A stretch of 64,000 nucleotides of DNA from NCBI GenBank assembly GCA_030544235.1, contig CM060475.1, forward strand, positions 9,908,909-9,972,908. Reading direction: 5' to 3'. The stretch is from Lepturacanthus savala. Lineage: Eukaryota > Chordata > Actinopteri > Scombriformes > Trichiuridae. Of this stretch, positions 48,431 to 60,200 are shown in pieces. The position numbers and the translations under genes were made by a program. How positions within the stretch are numbered: the first letter of the stretch is position 1; the number at the start of each line of letters is the position of its first letter. Below the pieces are notes generated by a model, which worked only from the letters and a program-made list of their open reading frames with translations, was not told the DNA's origin and did not search any database.

Positions 48431-49462
48431 ATGGACATCCAAACAGCTCAGCGGGTGCGCCCTGTGGGTGCGATGGAGAACCTGGAGCAGCAGCTCAGCT
48501 GCCCCATCTGCCTGGAGATGTTCACCAAACCCGTGGTGATCCTCCCATGTCAGCACAACCTTTGCCGTGGCTGCGCCGGTGAGCTCTACGACTCCAAGAA
48601 CCCATACCACTTCTCTGGCGGCAGCTTCCGCTGCCCCACCTGCCGCTTCGAGGTGATGCTGGACCGCCACGGCGTGTACGGGCTGCAGAGGAACCTACTG
48701 GTGGAGAACATCATTGATATCTACAAGCAGCAGCAGCAGCAGCAGGAGGAGAACCATGGAGACCATGGCGAGCTGCCGCTGAAGGACAAGGACGCCAAAG
48801 GGCCTCGGTGCAAGGAGCACGAAGACGAACGCATCAACATCTACTGCATCAGCTGTCAGACGCCAACCTGCTCCATGTGCAAGGTGTTCGGCCAGCACAA
48901 AGACTGCCAGGTGTCCCCGCTGGACTCTGTCTACGAGAGCCAGAAGAACGAGCTGCGCTCAGCTGTGGAGCTGCTGGCCGCTGCCAACAGCGGCGCCCAG
49001 ATCACCCTCACGCAAATAGACGACAGCTGCACACTGGTCCAACGCAACAGCGAGCTGCAGACCAGGCGCCTGGGCGAGAGCTTCGACCTGCTGTTCGCCA
49101 TCCTGGAGGAGAAGAAGCAGCAGCTACTGGAGCGTGTCGGCCAGGTGGAGGAGGAGAAGATGGCAGCGCTGCGGGCGCTGGCCGACGGCTACAAGCTGCA
49201 GCTGCAGCGTAACAACCAGCTGCAGGAGAAGCTGACGGAGAGCCTGCAGGGACGCGGCATCGCAGACTTCCTGCTCAGTGCCAAGCAGCTGCTGCAGGAG
49301 GCCCAGGAGGCCGCCAGGGCGCCGCTGACGGCCCCAGAGCCCGGGGACGCCTGCATGGACCACCTGACCGTCCACACGCTGGAGGCCGAGCAGATGATCG
49401 CGAACATGGGCTTCATCCAGGACCTGGACCAGGACCAGGATCTGGACACTGGCAGAGAATAA
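48431..49462 (+). CDS. MuRF-class TRIM E3 ubiquitin ligase, intronless
   Basis: MuRF proteins (TRIM63, TRIM55, TRIM54 and the fish relative trim101) are RING E3 ligases of the sarcomere that also bind microtubules. One open frame of 343 aa holds all domains. RING, residues 24-71: CPIC, CQHNLCRGC and CPTC, with all eight zinc ligands. MuRF family box: DRHGVYGLQRNLLVENIID. B-box 2, about 124-160: CKEHEDERINIYC, CSMC, HKDC. Coiled coil, about 165-290. COS box near the C-terminus: DHLTVHTLEAEQMIANMGFI. A Gln run encoded by CAG repeats follows the MFC box. Human MuRF genes have about nine exons, so the lack of introns points to an old retrocopy or a fish-specific lineage. The promoter TATA box and poly(A) signal (49659-49664) look intact. 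Sequence identity alone does not let me choose the paralogue. Confidence 0.9.
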   Translation: MDIQTAQRVRPVGAMENLEQQLSCPICLEMFTKPVVILPCQHNLCRGCAGELYDSKNPYHFSGGSFRCPTCRFEVMLDRHGVYGLQRNLLVENIIDIYKQQQQQQEENHGDHGELPLKDKDAKGPRCKEHEDERINIYCISCQTPTCSMCKVFGQHKDCQVSPLDSVYESQKNELRSAVELLAAANSGAQITLTQIDDSCTLVQRNSELQTRRLGESFDLLFAILEEKKQQLLERVGQVEEEKMAALRALADGYKLQLQRNNQLQEKLTESLQGRGIADFLLSAKQLLQEAQEAARAPLTAPEPGDACMDHLTVHTLEAEQMIANMGFIQDLDQDQDLDTGRE

Positions 49463-50781
49463 ATGACTTTCAAGGCTTCGCAGGAGAAAACGTGCAATCT
49501 TTAAACTGTATTTATTTTTATTTATCGTTCAAAACTGTGACATTTTCTTGTTTCCAACTTTTGATACTTTTTTATTGTGACCTGAATGTTTTTGATGAAT
49601 CTCGACTTTGTGACTTATTCAAAGTGTAATTTCCAAGTTTGTTTCTGTGCAAGGTTTTAATAAAGTTTGAACTCAATGTTGCCCTGTCTCTCTGGGGATT
49701 TCCAGGCTGACTCTAGCTCTGTTTTTAGCAGCAGCGTGTTTTCCTATTCTTAGCGGGGGTCAGTGAACACCTTGCTGCCTTACAGAGAGCTCTTAACTAT
49801 TTTTACTGACAGTGACCAAAAGATCCTTGGTGCTGACAGACTGGAGGAGCTGTGAGGTCAGGTTTCACTCAGCAGCTGGCCAGGGGCATGCTGGGAAATC
49901 TGTTTGTGAAGACGAGGACGAAGAGGTCAAACTCTGAAAGGTTTAAAGTCAAACTCCAGAATTTTTAGATGAGGCATAAACATGTGACTAACAGATCATC
50001 AGCAAACTTCTCCAGCTGATTTCTCACATTGGGACAAATGCTTTTGTGTTCTTCATCTTTATCTGAGTGAGTTAATTTGCAAACATTTCCTGAACAGAAA
50101 TGTAAATGTGAGTGTTAGATAAAGGCGTCATGTTGTTGATACGTTACTGAAAAGTCAAAAATCTATTTTCATGCTTCTATGAATAAAATATCCTATAATT
50201 TCTGAATATGTGAACAAACCTCAAGATAAATGGTTAAGAATTAATTAATTATGTCATGAAATTCCAGTATTTTCATTTGAAACAAAGATTAACAGACAGT
50301 ATCTGATCAAATCATTGGCAACAAGTCACATCATTATATCATCATATCAACATCTAACCCTAATATCATATAATAGATGTAAGTATCTGTAGGTGGCATG
50401 GATGCTATGATAACATTAAATGGCTAATTGTGTGGTTTATATTAAGGTTATTTTGGTTATTGTTTATTATTTACTATTTGTTATAATCAGAGTACTTAGG
50501 TCACATGGATATGGGCAGTGATATCTAGTTAATATAATTATCTCTGCACATGCATGGCTTCTCGTTGCTGTAATAGATTCTCATATTCTTTGAGCAACTT
50601 ATAATAAATTGTTCTATTTGTTTAATAAAAGTTATTAAATGTATTTTTTGGATCTCAGTGAATATATAGATATATTTTGGCGTCTTTTCTGTAGACACAA
50701 AGATATTAGTGTACAGCACCAGGAATCTTTATTTAGACTGAAGAAGAAGTGTGAGAATGACCTTGTTGCCCTTGGACAGCT

Positions 50782-50821
<40 letters not shown>
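50782..50821. repeat. (CA)n microsatellite, about 20 units
   Basis: Uninterrupted CA run. Confidence 0.95.
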
Positions 50822-50825
<4 letters not shown>

Positions 50826-50879
50826 ACTAATGACAACAATCCTCCATGAGTCACAGGGACCCACAGGATTTGGTAAAAC

Positions 50880-51800
50880 AGGTGAATGGCCATTATCAGA
50901 TCAACTTTCCTTTGAGGGAAAGGGGCGTCAGCGTGCCAAATAACAGGAAAATCATATAGCAGCTTGTCTTACACAAGGATTCCTCATTTCATGTTACAGC
51001 TTCCCTGAATGACCTTATTGCCAAAGACTATGCTGAAACAGTAGCAGAAGAGGACTCGGAATGTCATGATGGCAGAGTCTGTTACATCCCACACCATGGT
51101 GTTTAGATCAGAGTTGTCCTTGATTGTGAAGTGAGTTTTCAGGGAACATCACTCAATGCTCAACTCCTACAGGGTCCAGATTTGACCAGCTCCCCTAATG
51201 GAGTGGTGAGCAGGTTCAGGAAAGAACCAGTGGTGATCATGTGGATGTGGAATCCATGATTCACCAGATCAGATCCCTCCAGAGAATTCTGATTCATTAA
51301 GATTCCTCTGGTGGCCAAGACTTTGTGGACAGGATGTTGGAGCATCTCTTTGGGGCTACATCCTGTCCCTGCTGTGCCAACTTTGCCCTCAGAAAATGTG
51401 CAGAGGACAACAAGTCCAGACAGGAGGCAGTGCATAAGGTCCTACATTGCTTTATGTGGATCACTGTCTTGTGTCCGTGGCTTCAAAAGAGGCAGTGTCT
51501 CTATATAAGGAGCTTGAGAGAAATGTAGATTTCATCTCACAAAGCGGATGAGTATCAGTGTTGATTTGGCTGCACTATTTGAAGAGCATAGAACTAAGGA
51601 CATGAAAAGGTTGGACCTGGACCAGGATCTGCTGCATGTGGAGCATCCTGTTTCAAATTGTGGTTAAGGACAGACCACTCTCCAGGAGGGAAATCCCCTC
51701 AACAGTAAGTTCCATCTATGATCCTCTTGGTATCTTAAGTCTGTAAAGAAGATCTTAAGGGATTTGTGTATGAGATTATTCGGTTGGACTGGAGAGAAGT
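50880..51800 (+). mobile_element. BEL/Pao LTR-retrotransposon polymerase relic
   Basis: Fragments of a BEL/Pao-type polyprotein are readable on the plus strand in a consistent order: the NNR region before the reverse transcriptase, VCYIPHHGV, a stretch with QGTSLNAQLLQGPDL, GVVSRFRKEPV, then ATSCPCCANFALRKCAEDNK, and a later VSSIYDPLG-like segment. Stops and frameshifts occur throughout and no LTR was found, so the copy is dead and truncated. Confidence 0.85.
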
Positions 51801-52382
51801 TGACTGGATGAACTTTATCATTTGGAGAAATGTGACATTATGAGATGTCTGAATCTGCTGGATATTAGAGAGATGATTATGGCACAGTCACTTCTCCAAG
51901 TTGTCTCCCAGAAATCTCTATATCAGAGTTCTAGAGAGCAGATATCTGTACCACAAAGTCACCAAACTTGGTCAAAGGCTGGTCGGTTCGGTTTTGTACA
52001 GTCTTTACAGTTCAGTTTCTTCCATGTGCAGATGAAAATAATCTCAGCTCATGTTTGGTCATGCTGAATCACAGTTGGTCTCTGTGAATCTCAGATGTCT
52101 GTGTACATAAATACATCTGAACCCTCAAACGTGCACGGAGTTTCACACCAATGTGCACGAGACCCAGCTGCTCATATTGAGAGTTACTGCTGACAACATG
52201 TTAATACAGTAGAGTTATTAATAAATACATGAGGAAGTACTTTTTAAGACCGGCCCTCTGTGTGAGATCTGTATTCAACTTTAGTTACAGTTTATAAAAA
52301 CAATCTTAAAAAAACAACCATGACATGTTAAAAGTTAAATTCAGACTGTGGTCTGGATCATAGTCTGGACTATAGTATGGAC

Positions 52383-52630
52383 CGTGGTATGGACTGTGGT
52401 TTGGACTGTAGACCAGACTGTGGTCTGGACGGTGGTCTGTGCAGAGTCCTGGATGAATAATGTCACAGTGTGTCTGATAATGAGCATCTTAAAAGATCTG
52501 ATCTCCTTTGATGTTGCACGATAACAGATGATAAAAGCAGCTGCAATGTGTCAGAGATGAAACTGTCTAATAGCTTTGGAGCATGTAGTACAGTTTGTTT
52601 TTACACTCTACTAGTTTCCATGATGGTAAA
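52383..52630. repeat. Local segmental duplication, copy A
   Basis: Aligns with 53340-53545 in the same orientation, sharing blocks such as ctgtgcagagt, gataacagatgataaaagc and tgtcagagatgaaactgtc. It begins in a ggtctggactgtggt tandem word and runs out into gggttgggggtta sequence. Confidence 0.85.
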
Positions 52631-53339
52631 ATAGAGGAAAATGGTTAGTTATGGTTAAAGGGTAGGTATGGGGGGTGGTTGGTGGGTTAGGGTTGGGGGT
52701 TATTCTTCTCACAGCCATTCCACCATAATGGGGCAATGAAGAAGCCAGCATTATGTCACCAAGTGTGTGAATTTTAGACAGTATTCTGGCATCTCAGAAT
52801 CATAGACATGACCAATGTGATCTATGGTCCATATGTTTTTTACACCCTTGCTGGTGGGAGTGGATTTTCACATGCACACACAACCATTTTCTTTTCTGAA
52901 ACACACCAGCTTTGATTTCATGTCTGAGCTGATCAGTATCCTCAGGTTTTACCCTGAGGTGGGGGGATTGTTTTCAAACACTGCTGTTGTGAACTTAACC
53001 AGAAATGCTTCTTCTTCTACACTTTAAAGACAACAACCAAACACCCTGATCCCACCGAATGACACTTGGCAGCTGATATTCATATATATCACACACAGCA
53101 TATTGTCAAAATGTCACAGCCCCATTCCAGCGTGCTGGCAGTACCTTATATGCAGAAGGTACAACACATCTGATCAACCAATCTGACTGCCTTCCTTTCA
53201 CAGTGTATTGACAGCACAACTCTGACCCCTCCATTCTGCCTTAGTAACTTATACTCAGCACAGTGAGGTGGCATCATGCCACCTTGAACAGGTGAAAAAA
53301 GGGGGCCTCAAATGTAGTCTAGACTTGTCTGGACAGAGG

Positions 53340-53545
53340 TATGGACTGGGGTCTGGACTGTGTCTGTGCAGAGTGGTGCATGAAGTCTGATAGCGAGCAT
53401 CTAAAATAGATTTGACCTCCTTTCATGTTGGGCGATAACAGATGATAAAAGCTGTTGAAGTGTGTCAGAGATGAAACTGTCCAACAGCTCCTCAGCACAT
53501 TAAAGGTAATGTTATTACACTAAACTAGTTTTCCATGATGGTAAC
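53340..53545. repeat. Local segmental duplication, copy B
   Basis: Partner of 52383-52630, about 950 bases downstream. It is followed to about 53780 by a longer version of the same ggttagggttggggg minisatellite. Confidence 0.85.
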
Positions 53546-56083
53546 ATTAGGGTTGGAGGTTAGAGTTGGGGGGTAATGTTGGAGATTATGGTCAGGGGCT
53601 TATGGGTATGGAGGTTAGGGTTGGGGGTTAGAGTTGGGGGGTTAGGATTGTGATCTTGGATGTGCATCACTGTTGGAATGTCTGAAGATACTATGAGGAG
53701 CTAATGGTTGGAGGGTTGGGTTTGGGGGTTATGGTTGAGGATTGAGGTTAAGGGATAGTTGGGTTGGTATTGGTTGTGCATCACTGATATCTGAAGTTAT
53801 TATGGTGATAGGTGGAGCTGTTGAATAACATTGGGCACTTGGACCTGGACAGTGGCAAATTTTGCAGGATAACCTTCAAAAATTGTCCAGAAAAGTCTCT
53901 ATAGAAGAGTTGACAGCACTCATCAGTTAACAACACATCTCATATCGATGTAGATTGATATTTGGTCATAGTAAGCACTTCTTCATAAAGTCTGATGATG
54001 GATAATGATTAAATAAACTATCTAGACCCAACATTTCTTGCCTGCTGTTTATTTCCTGCTTTATTTTGAAATCTGTCTTTCCTCTCATTTCAGTTGACTT
54101 CCTCCTGTATCACCTGTCTGGATGTTTGTCTTCCCGCCCTCATTGTTTGCACCTGTTGCCCTTTACCTTGTAGATTTTAGTCTGCGTCTCCCCTTCTCCT
54201 GTAACCAGGCCACTTGTTCTACTTTCACAGCATCCATCTTCTCTTTGTCAAGCTGTGGGGAAGGCCTTGGCGTCAGGGTGGCATTGGCACTTGTTGCTGA
54301 GGGTTGTTGCCCAAATTAGATGAGAGTCAATGCCATCAATTCACCATAACACAAACGTTCAGGCTGCAGCAATGCTGGAGGTTAAATTAATCAAAAGTAT
54401 TGTGCTTCAAGTGCTTTTAAATATAAAGTGAAGGTCCAGCAGGAGCTCAGCTGAAACGTGTTCTACTTCATTGCTGCTCTCCACTCCACCTACAACAGAC
54501 AAGCTTGTCCATGATTGATTGATTGATTGATTGATTGGAAGGAGTCCACCAGCTTGCTACAAATAAAACCAGAGGCGGAAAAGTGAGATGTTGCTTCAGT
54601 TTAATATCGTGCTGCATGATGTCATTTAACCACCACCAGTTCATACTGATCCTACACATCCTCATCAATAGGACAGACAATAAAACACATTCCCCTCCAC
54701 AGACATGAATCTGTATAGATCACGTAGATCTAAACATAGTCATGTTGATTGATTACATATGATCACAAACTGGTAACATGAAAAGTCAAGACATGAGGTC
54801 ATGAGATCTTCTGGATGTTCCTGATTCACCTGCACCAGGTGTGTCTCCACCTGTTTTAAATACATGGCTACGCCCTCTAGGAGGAGGCGGAACCAAAATA
54901 TTAACAAATAACCAGTAATCAAAGACTTTAAACACAAGAACTGATAATTATCAAGGTTATTTCTATTGAGTTTGGTCTCATTTTTATTGATTATCCATCA
55001 GCTTATTTTCAGTCTGTAGAGTTTGTTTTATTATTCAATAACTGGCTGTAGGATTCTGTTGTTTTTGATGCTTTTTCTTTAAAATAGTAAATAAAACTCA
55101 GGATGCTTTTAAAAGCTGTAAACTGATAACTGATATGTGACATACAGATATAAGTATAATAACAATAATAATAATAATAAAACAGCTGCTCTGACCATGA
55201 CATTAAAACAGAATAAAGAAAAACACAAGAAGAAACCATAAAAACTATGAAGAGACCAAAAAATACCTCAAAGAAGCATCAGAACACATCCAGTGGAGTG
55301 TTCAGAGGGCAGCGGCGCCCCTGGTGTTGACAGGAGGTAGTGTCACAGCTAGAGGGGATGTTTGATTGTTTTAACTCACCTGGAGGACCAGGAGGCTGGA
55401 GTTTCCCATTCCAGAACAATTACTACTGGAACATTCTTTAACAAGGAGGGACAAACTCCTTCATAGGTTTGGTTGTTTAAACAAAATCCTCTTGATGAAG
55501 GTAAAGATCTGATGTGAACAAGATCTGGATCTTGTGTGCAAGATTAAAAGTTGGAGCATTTCATGGCTTTTGGGATTGTTAGGAAGTTATAAGAAAACAC
55601 TTCTAGGTTGATTTAAGTGTTGAAAACACTTTTAAAATCAATACAATCAAAGTTAATTTGCGGTTTTGTTTTAGTAGATCTGCCTTCTCTTCTGTTTCTG
55701 TTCACTCTTTGTTTGAAGTCTGAAAAGGTTTATACAAATGGAATTATATATATATTGTAGTTGCATTGATTATTATACCACAGGAGGTTTCCTCACCAAT
55801 CAGTGACCAGTGGTCTCCTCAGTCCAGTGGTCTGGTCCGTCTCAGTGAGGCCGGGGCTGTGTGTAGACTTGTTACGTTACTGTAAGCGCAATAAAAGCTA
55901 ATTGAATCTGCACAAAAGATTAAATCAACAATATCCTGATGGTAGAGGCTCAGCTGGACACGTATGTCACATGATATGACATTCACTTAAGTGCAAATGG
56001 GTTGGCCAACATGAGGCTCAGACCTGCTGGTCACCTACTAGGAAACCCTAATGCAGGACATGTAGATGATGATGTAAATGATG

Positions 56084-56511
56084 TAAACTACAGTTCAAAA
56101 GTTTGGGCTCACCCAGACAAATTAGTGTTTCCCATGAAAAGTCGCACTTTTATTTACCACCATGAAATAATGATTTGTGACCCCACAAATGTGATGCTCC
56201 AGCTGTGCTAACATGTTAGCGTCAAGGGTTTTCTAATCATCCATTAACCTTCTGATGCAATGATCAAACACATTGTTCCATTAGAACACTGGAGTGATAG
56301 TTGCTGGAAATGGGCCTCTCTACACCTATGCAGATATTGATGCACCAAAAACCAGACATTTGCAGCTAGAATAGTCATTTACCATATTAGCAATGTATAG
56401 AGTGGATTTATGATTAGTTTAACGTTATCTTTATTGGAAAAATAAAGCAGTGGTTTTCTTTAAAAAATAAGGAAACTTCTAAGTGACTCCAAACTTTTGA
56501 ACAGTAGTGTA
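56084..56511. mobile_element. TA-flanked MITE with 29-bp terminal inverted repeats
   Basis: The left end (taaactacagttcaaaagtttggg) and the right end (ccaaacttttgaacagtagtgta) are near-perfect inverted repeats of about 29 bases, 428 bases apart. Both begin with TA, as expected for the Tc1/mariner superfamily. The interior has no transposase. It sits inside a gatgta-rich simple-repeat zone. Confidence 0.82.
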
Positions 56512-56990
56512 GATGATGTAGAGAATGAAGGTGATGTAGACGTCAACATCATTGATATGTCAGGATGAAGTAGATGTAGATGATGGAGATGACATAAATG
56601 ACATAGATGATGTGTGTTCCTGCTTGGTTGGAACAAAAGCCTGGAGCCACGCTGGCTCTCTAGGACCAGGGTTGGAGATCCATGTTGTAGAGGATGTAGA
56701 TAAGCAGAGTAGATGTAGTTGAGATAAACGATGCAGATGATGGAGATGAAGTAGAGGATGTGGATGTGTTTACAGCACTGGGATTACAGAGCTACAGGTT
56801 TGACTGTTTCAGCGTGTCCATGATCTTCTTCTACATCATGTCTGTCCACATTAAGAAACTCCTCCAACCTGTGATGACTCCACCCGTCTGCTGCTGCGAG
56901 CAGAGTAAAACAAGTGCTTCAAATGTTCTGATTGTCTATCACTGTCTTGTCAGTTGGAGATGGAACATGGCACAAACAGTTGGGCATTGG

Positions 56991-57230
56991 AGGGTCACTG
57001 CTGGACCAGCAGGGCGTTGGAGGGTCACTGCTGGGCCAGCAGGGCGTTGGAGGGTCACTGCTGGACCAGCAGGGCGTTGGAGGGTCACTGCTGGACCAGC
57101 AGGGCGTTGGAGGGTCACTGCTGGACCAGCAGGGCGTTGGAGGGTCACTGCTGGACCAGCAGGGCGTTGGAGGGTCACTGCTGGACCAGCAGGGCGTTGG
57201 AGGGTCACTGCTGGGCCAGCAGGGCGTTGC
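56991..57230. repeat. 30-bp minisatellite, 8 units, at the lrrfip1 stop codon
   Basis: Eight head-to-tail 30-base units; six are identical and two differ at one or two bases. The unit at 57201-57230 overlaps the last lrrfip1 codons and stop. On the minus strand each unit reads tccaacgccctgctggtcca followed by gcagtgaccc, that is S-N-A-L-L-V-Q-Q-stop. Confidence 0.97.
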
Positions 57231-60200
57231 GGTTGGCCTTCATCTTCTCCAGACGTTTAGAGAGGTGGTTGTTACTGGCCTCCAGCTCACTGATCCGATC
57301 CAGAGCCGAGCGAAGCTGCAGGGACAACAAACATTATGGTGTTATCACTGCTGGATGCTGCTTCAGGGTGGACAACCCTGGTCCCAGAGAGCTGCTGTGG
57401 TGCAGGTTATCTATTAATGGAGCTCCATACAAAGGATTTTAATGGTTGATTAGTAGAATCAGGTCTGTTACTGCTGGTTTGGAACTAAAACCTACCTGCC
57501 TTCCTTAAATATGAAGTGTTGTATTTTGAGTTCAAACTTTAGAACATTAGAAAAAACAAAGATGAATATAATAAACAGTCATAATAAACAAACCAACCTC
57601 TCTGTGCAGTTTTCTCTTCTCCACCTTCAGGTTGTCTTCGATGTTCTCTGCGTTCTCTGATGCTGATTTGTATCGGCTCACCTGACCTTCCAGCCGGATG
57701 ATCTACAACAACAACAACAACAGAAACAACAATGTTCAGCTTCAATAACTCATCAAACACATTCTGAACATCGTGACGTGACTCACGTTCTGTTCCAGAG
57801 CCGTCACTTCCTGTTCAGACTTCACCAGTTTAAACTTCAGGTCACTGATCTGTCTGTTGGCGTCTCCTGGAATAAATTAAATAAACAGGTTGGATTAAAG
57901 TTGGGTTTCAATAGATTCAATTTAAAAAAAATAGGCTGAAAATTACTGACAAAACAAAAAGGTTTAAGTAGAACATGCAGATGATGATGTGGAAAAGAAA
58001 GGTTAGATGCTGAGTGGAAAATGATGAAGAAGAAGAAAAAAAGGAGGAGACTCACTCTGCAGGTCCAGGACATGAGAGTCCATCCCGTTCTCCAGACCAC
58101 CTCCCTCTGGATTCTGGTCTCCATCAGTCCTGGTGTTCTGTCTCTGATCCAACTGGGACTTCAGCAGCCGGACCTGCACAAATTAAATCACATGTAGTAA
58201 TAATTAAATATAAATATCACACATCACATTTAGAAATCCAGAGGGACGTGGACTCCCTCTAGTGGACAGAAACTGGTTTACTTTTGTTGTTTAGTTTAAC
58301 CCTTTACGCTCTTTACATAGAACAACTAAAAGCATCAGGACATAGAGCAAAACACATGACTTACATTTTAAAAGACATTTAAATACAATGGGAAAATAGT
58401 CTCTGAAGAATGAAAATACCAGATTTTATTTGTTTTAAAAAAAGGTCAATTTAAATCCTCACTGACATGTTTCTTGCAGTGTTTGTAGTTTTTTTGTGTA
58501 GAAAATATTAAAACCTGAATGTAGATGTTTGTCCAGGTTCTTACCTGACTCTGTAAACTCTCTCTATCTTCAAAAAGCTTCTTCAGCTGCAGCTCTGCAA
58601 CAAAAAAACAGCAAGAAAATCTGTGAGTTCACAGCTGTCTAAAGGTCAAAGTTCAATGAGCTCCCATTGTATTTGTGACTCATGAAGGTAATTACAGCAT
58701 TTAACATAAAAACAGCAGAAACTGATTTTGGGACCATTCAGATTTACCTTTGTGTCACGTTGGGAGGTCCTGAGCCACAGGTTGGGAAACACTGACGCAA
58801 TATAAGAATTGTGAATGAGCTCCATTAAAGGAGCTTAATTCTTAAACACATGGTCAATATCAAATACTGTTTTACGGGATTTTGATTTTTTTTTTTTAAA
58901 GTAAATCAAATGTTTCATTTATTTTATTACATTAAATTAATGTAATGTAATTTCAAATGTAATTAATTGTGTCATTAGAATCATTTGAATTATCTGAACT
59001 GAATTATCAGACATTTATTCAGTGGATTCAATATGATTCATATTCAATGATTAATGAACACCAAAATTAATTCCTCTATAATTTTCAATTAAATCATGAA
59101 CATGAAATTTTTTTCCAAAATCATAATCAATTAAATTATACATTTATTCATAGTAATATATTTGTGAAGAAGTACAATTGTACATTATGTGTAGTTAAAT
59201 TGGATATGAGGTGATGTTTCTTACCCTGAAAAGTGTTGGTACATCACTGTCAAAAAAACAAACTGGGAAATAAATCTCAACATAACTTTATTATTTGACT
59301 CAGACGTTTGATGCAGAACGGATGATTGATATTTTATTTATAGTTATGACATCACATTACACACATTCACAAGCACAACATTCTGTGTAAATTATACAAA
59401 CATCTGGATTTATTCTCACCAAAAACTCAATTTTCCAATATTAACTTTAACATTTGAACACATCATGTTGACGTTTATTTACTTCACTAATCCTCATTTT
59501 ACTAAACAGACCTTGAACACATCATAATGTAAAATGATGGCAGCTGTTTAACTTTAAACTGGCTGAAATCCTCCATTTAAATTCACATTTCAACACAAAT
59601 TCATGTGTTTAATTAACAGGAACTTGTTATAAAGTGTGAATTTGTTTAGTTTTCACAGTTTTGAACATTTCTTCCTGTCATGACTGAGGAGCTTTGACAA
59701 CCGCGGCTTCATCATCGTTAGAGGACGGTAGAAATGACCTAAAAATGTTAAATACTGATAACAGAACCATTTGTTATGAAACTGATTGGTACCAGGGTTC
59801 TGATCCAGTTAGGAACCAGTTCCGGTCCAGTCTACTTCCTGAACTGTCTGCAGATGTTACAGCTGCTGCTGGGTTTGTTTTCAAAATCCAGTTCATTCTT
59901 TTGAAATCTATGAAATCTGGCATTCATTTTTCTGTTTGTGCAGATGGCGCGCCTCCTCATCCACCTCCTCCTCCACCTCCTCATCCACCTCCTCACAGCT
60001 GTCCATGTCTGTGAGTGACGCCTCCTCGTGTACCTCGATATTCAGACCCGTTGTCTCATGGATGAACTGATCCTCTACAGGTCTTCCTTCTTGTAGATCC
60101 ATCACCACCATTTCCCTGATTTCATCTGCTGTGGTTTCTAAAAATCTTCTGACCATTGAACTTTGATGGACGAGATAATTCATGGAGGATGTTTGATGAC

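Larger units (their letters stand above)
49463..57204. other. Gene-poor 7.7-kb stretch between the TRIM gene and lrrfip1
   Basis: Holds the TRIM 3' UTR, a (CA)n tract (50782-50821), a BEL/Pao relic (50880-51800), two copies of a local duplication (52383-52630 and 53340-53545) each followed by degenerate ggttagggttggggg sequence, a TA-flanked MITE (56084-56511), a common fish repeat end at 56610-56690 and the lrrfip1 3' minisatellite. 54000-56000 shows nothing recognisable. No host gene is supported. Confidence 0.55.

Noticed and set aside
53540..53780. Interstitial telomere repeat
   Set aside because: Units vary (ggttagggttggggg, ggttagagttgggg) and are not TTAGGG arrays; a degenerate minisatellite is the simpler reading.
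56932..57442. Long open frames on both strands through the 30-bp minisatellite
   Set aside because: A 30-base unit without stops keeps frames open by repetition. The only real coding content is the lrrfip1 end on the minus strand, one unit's worth.
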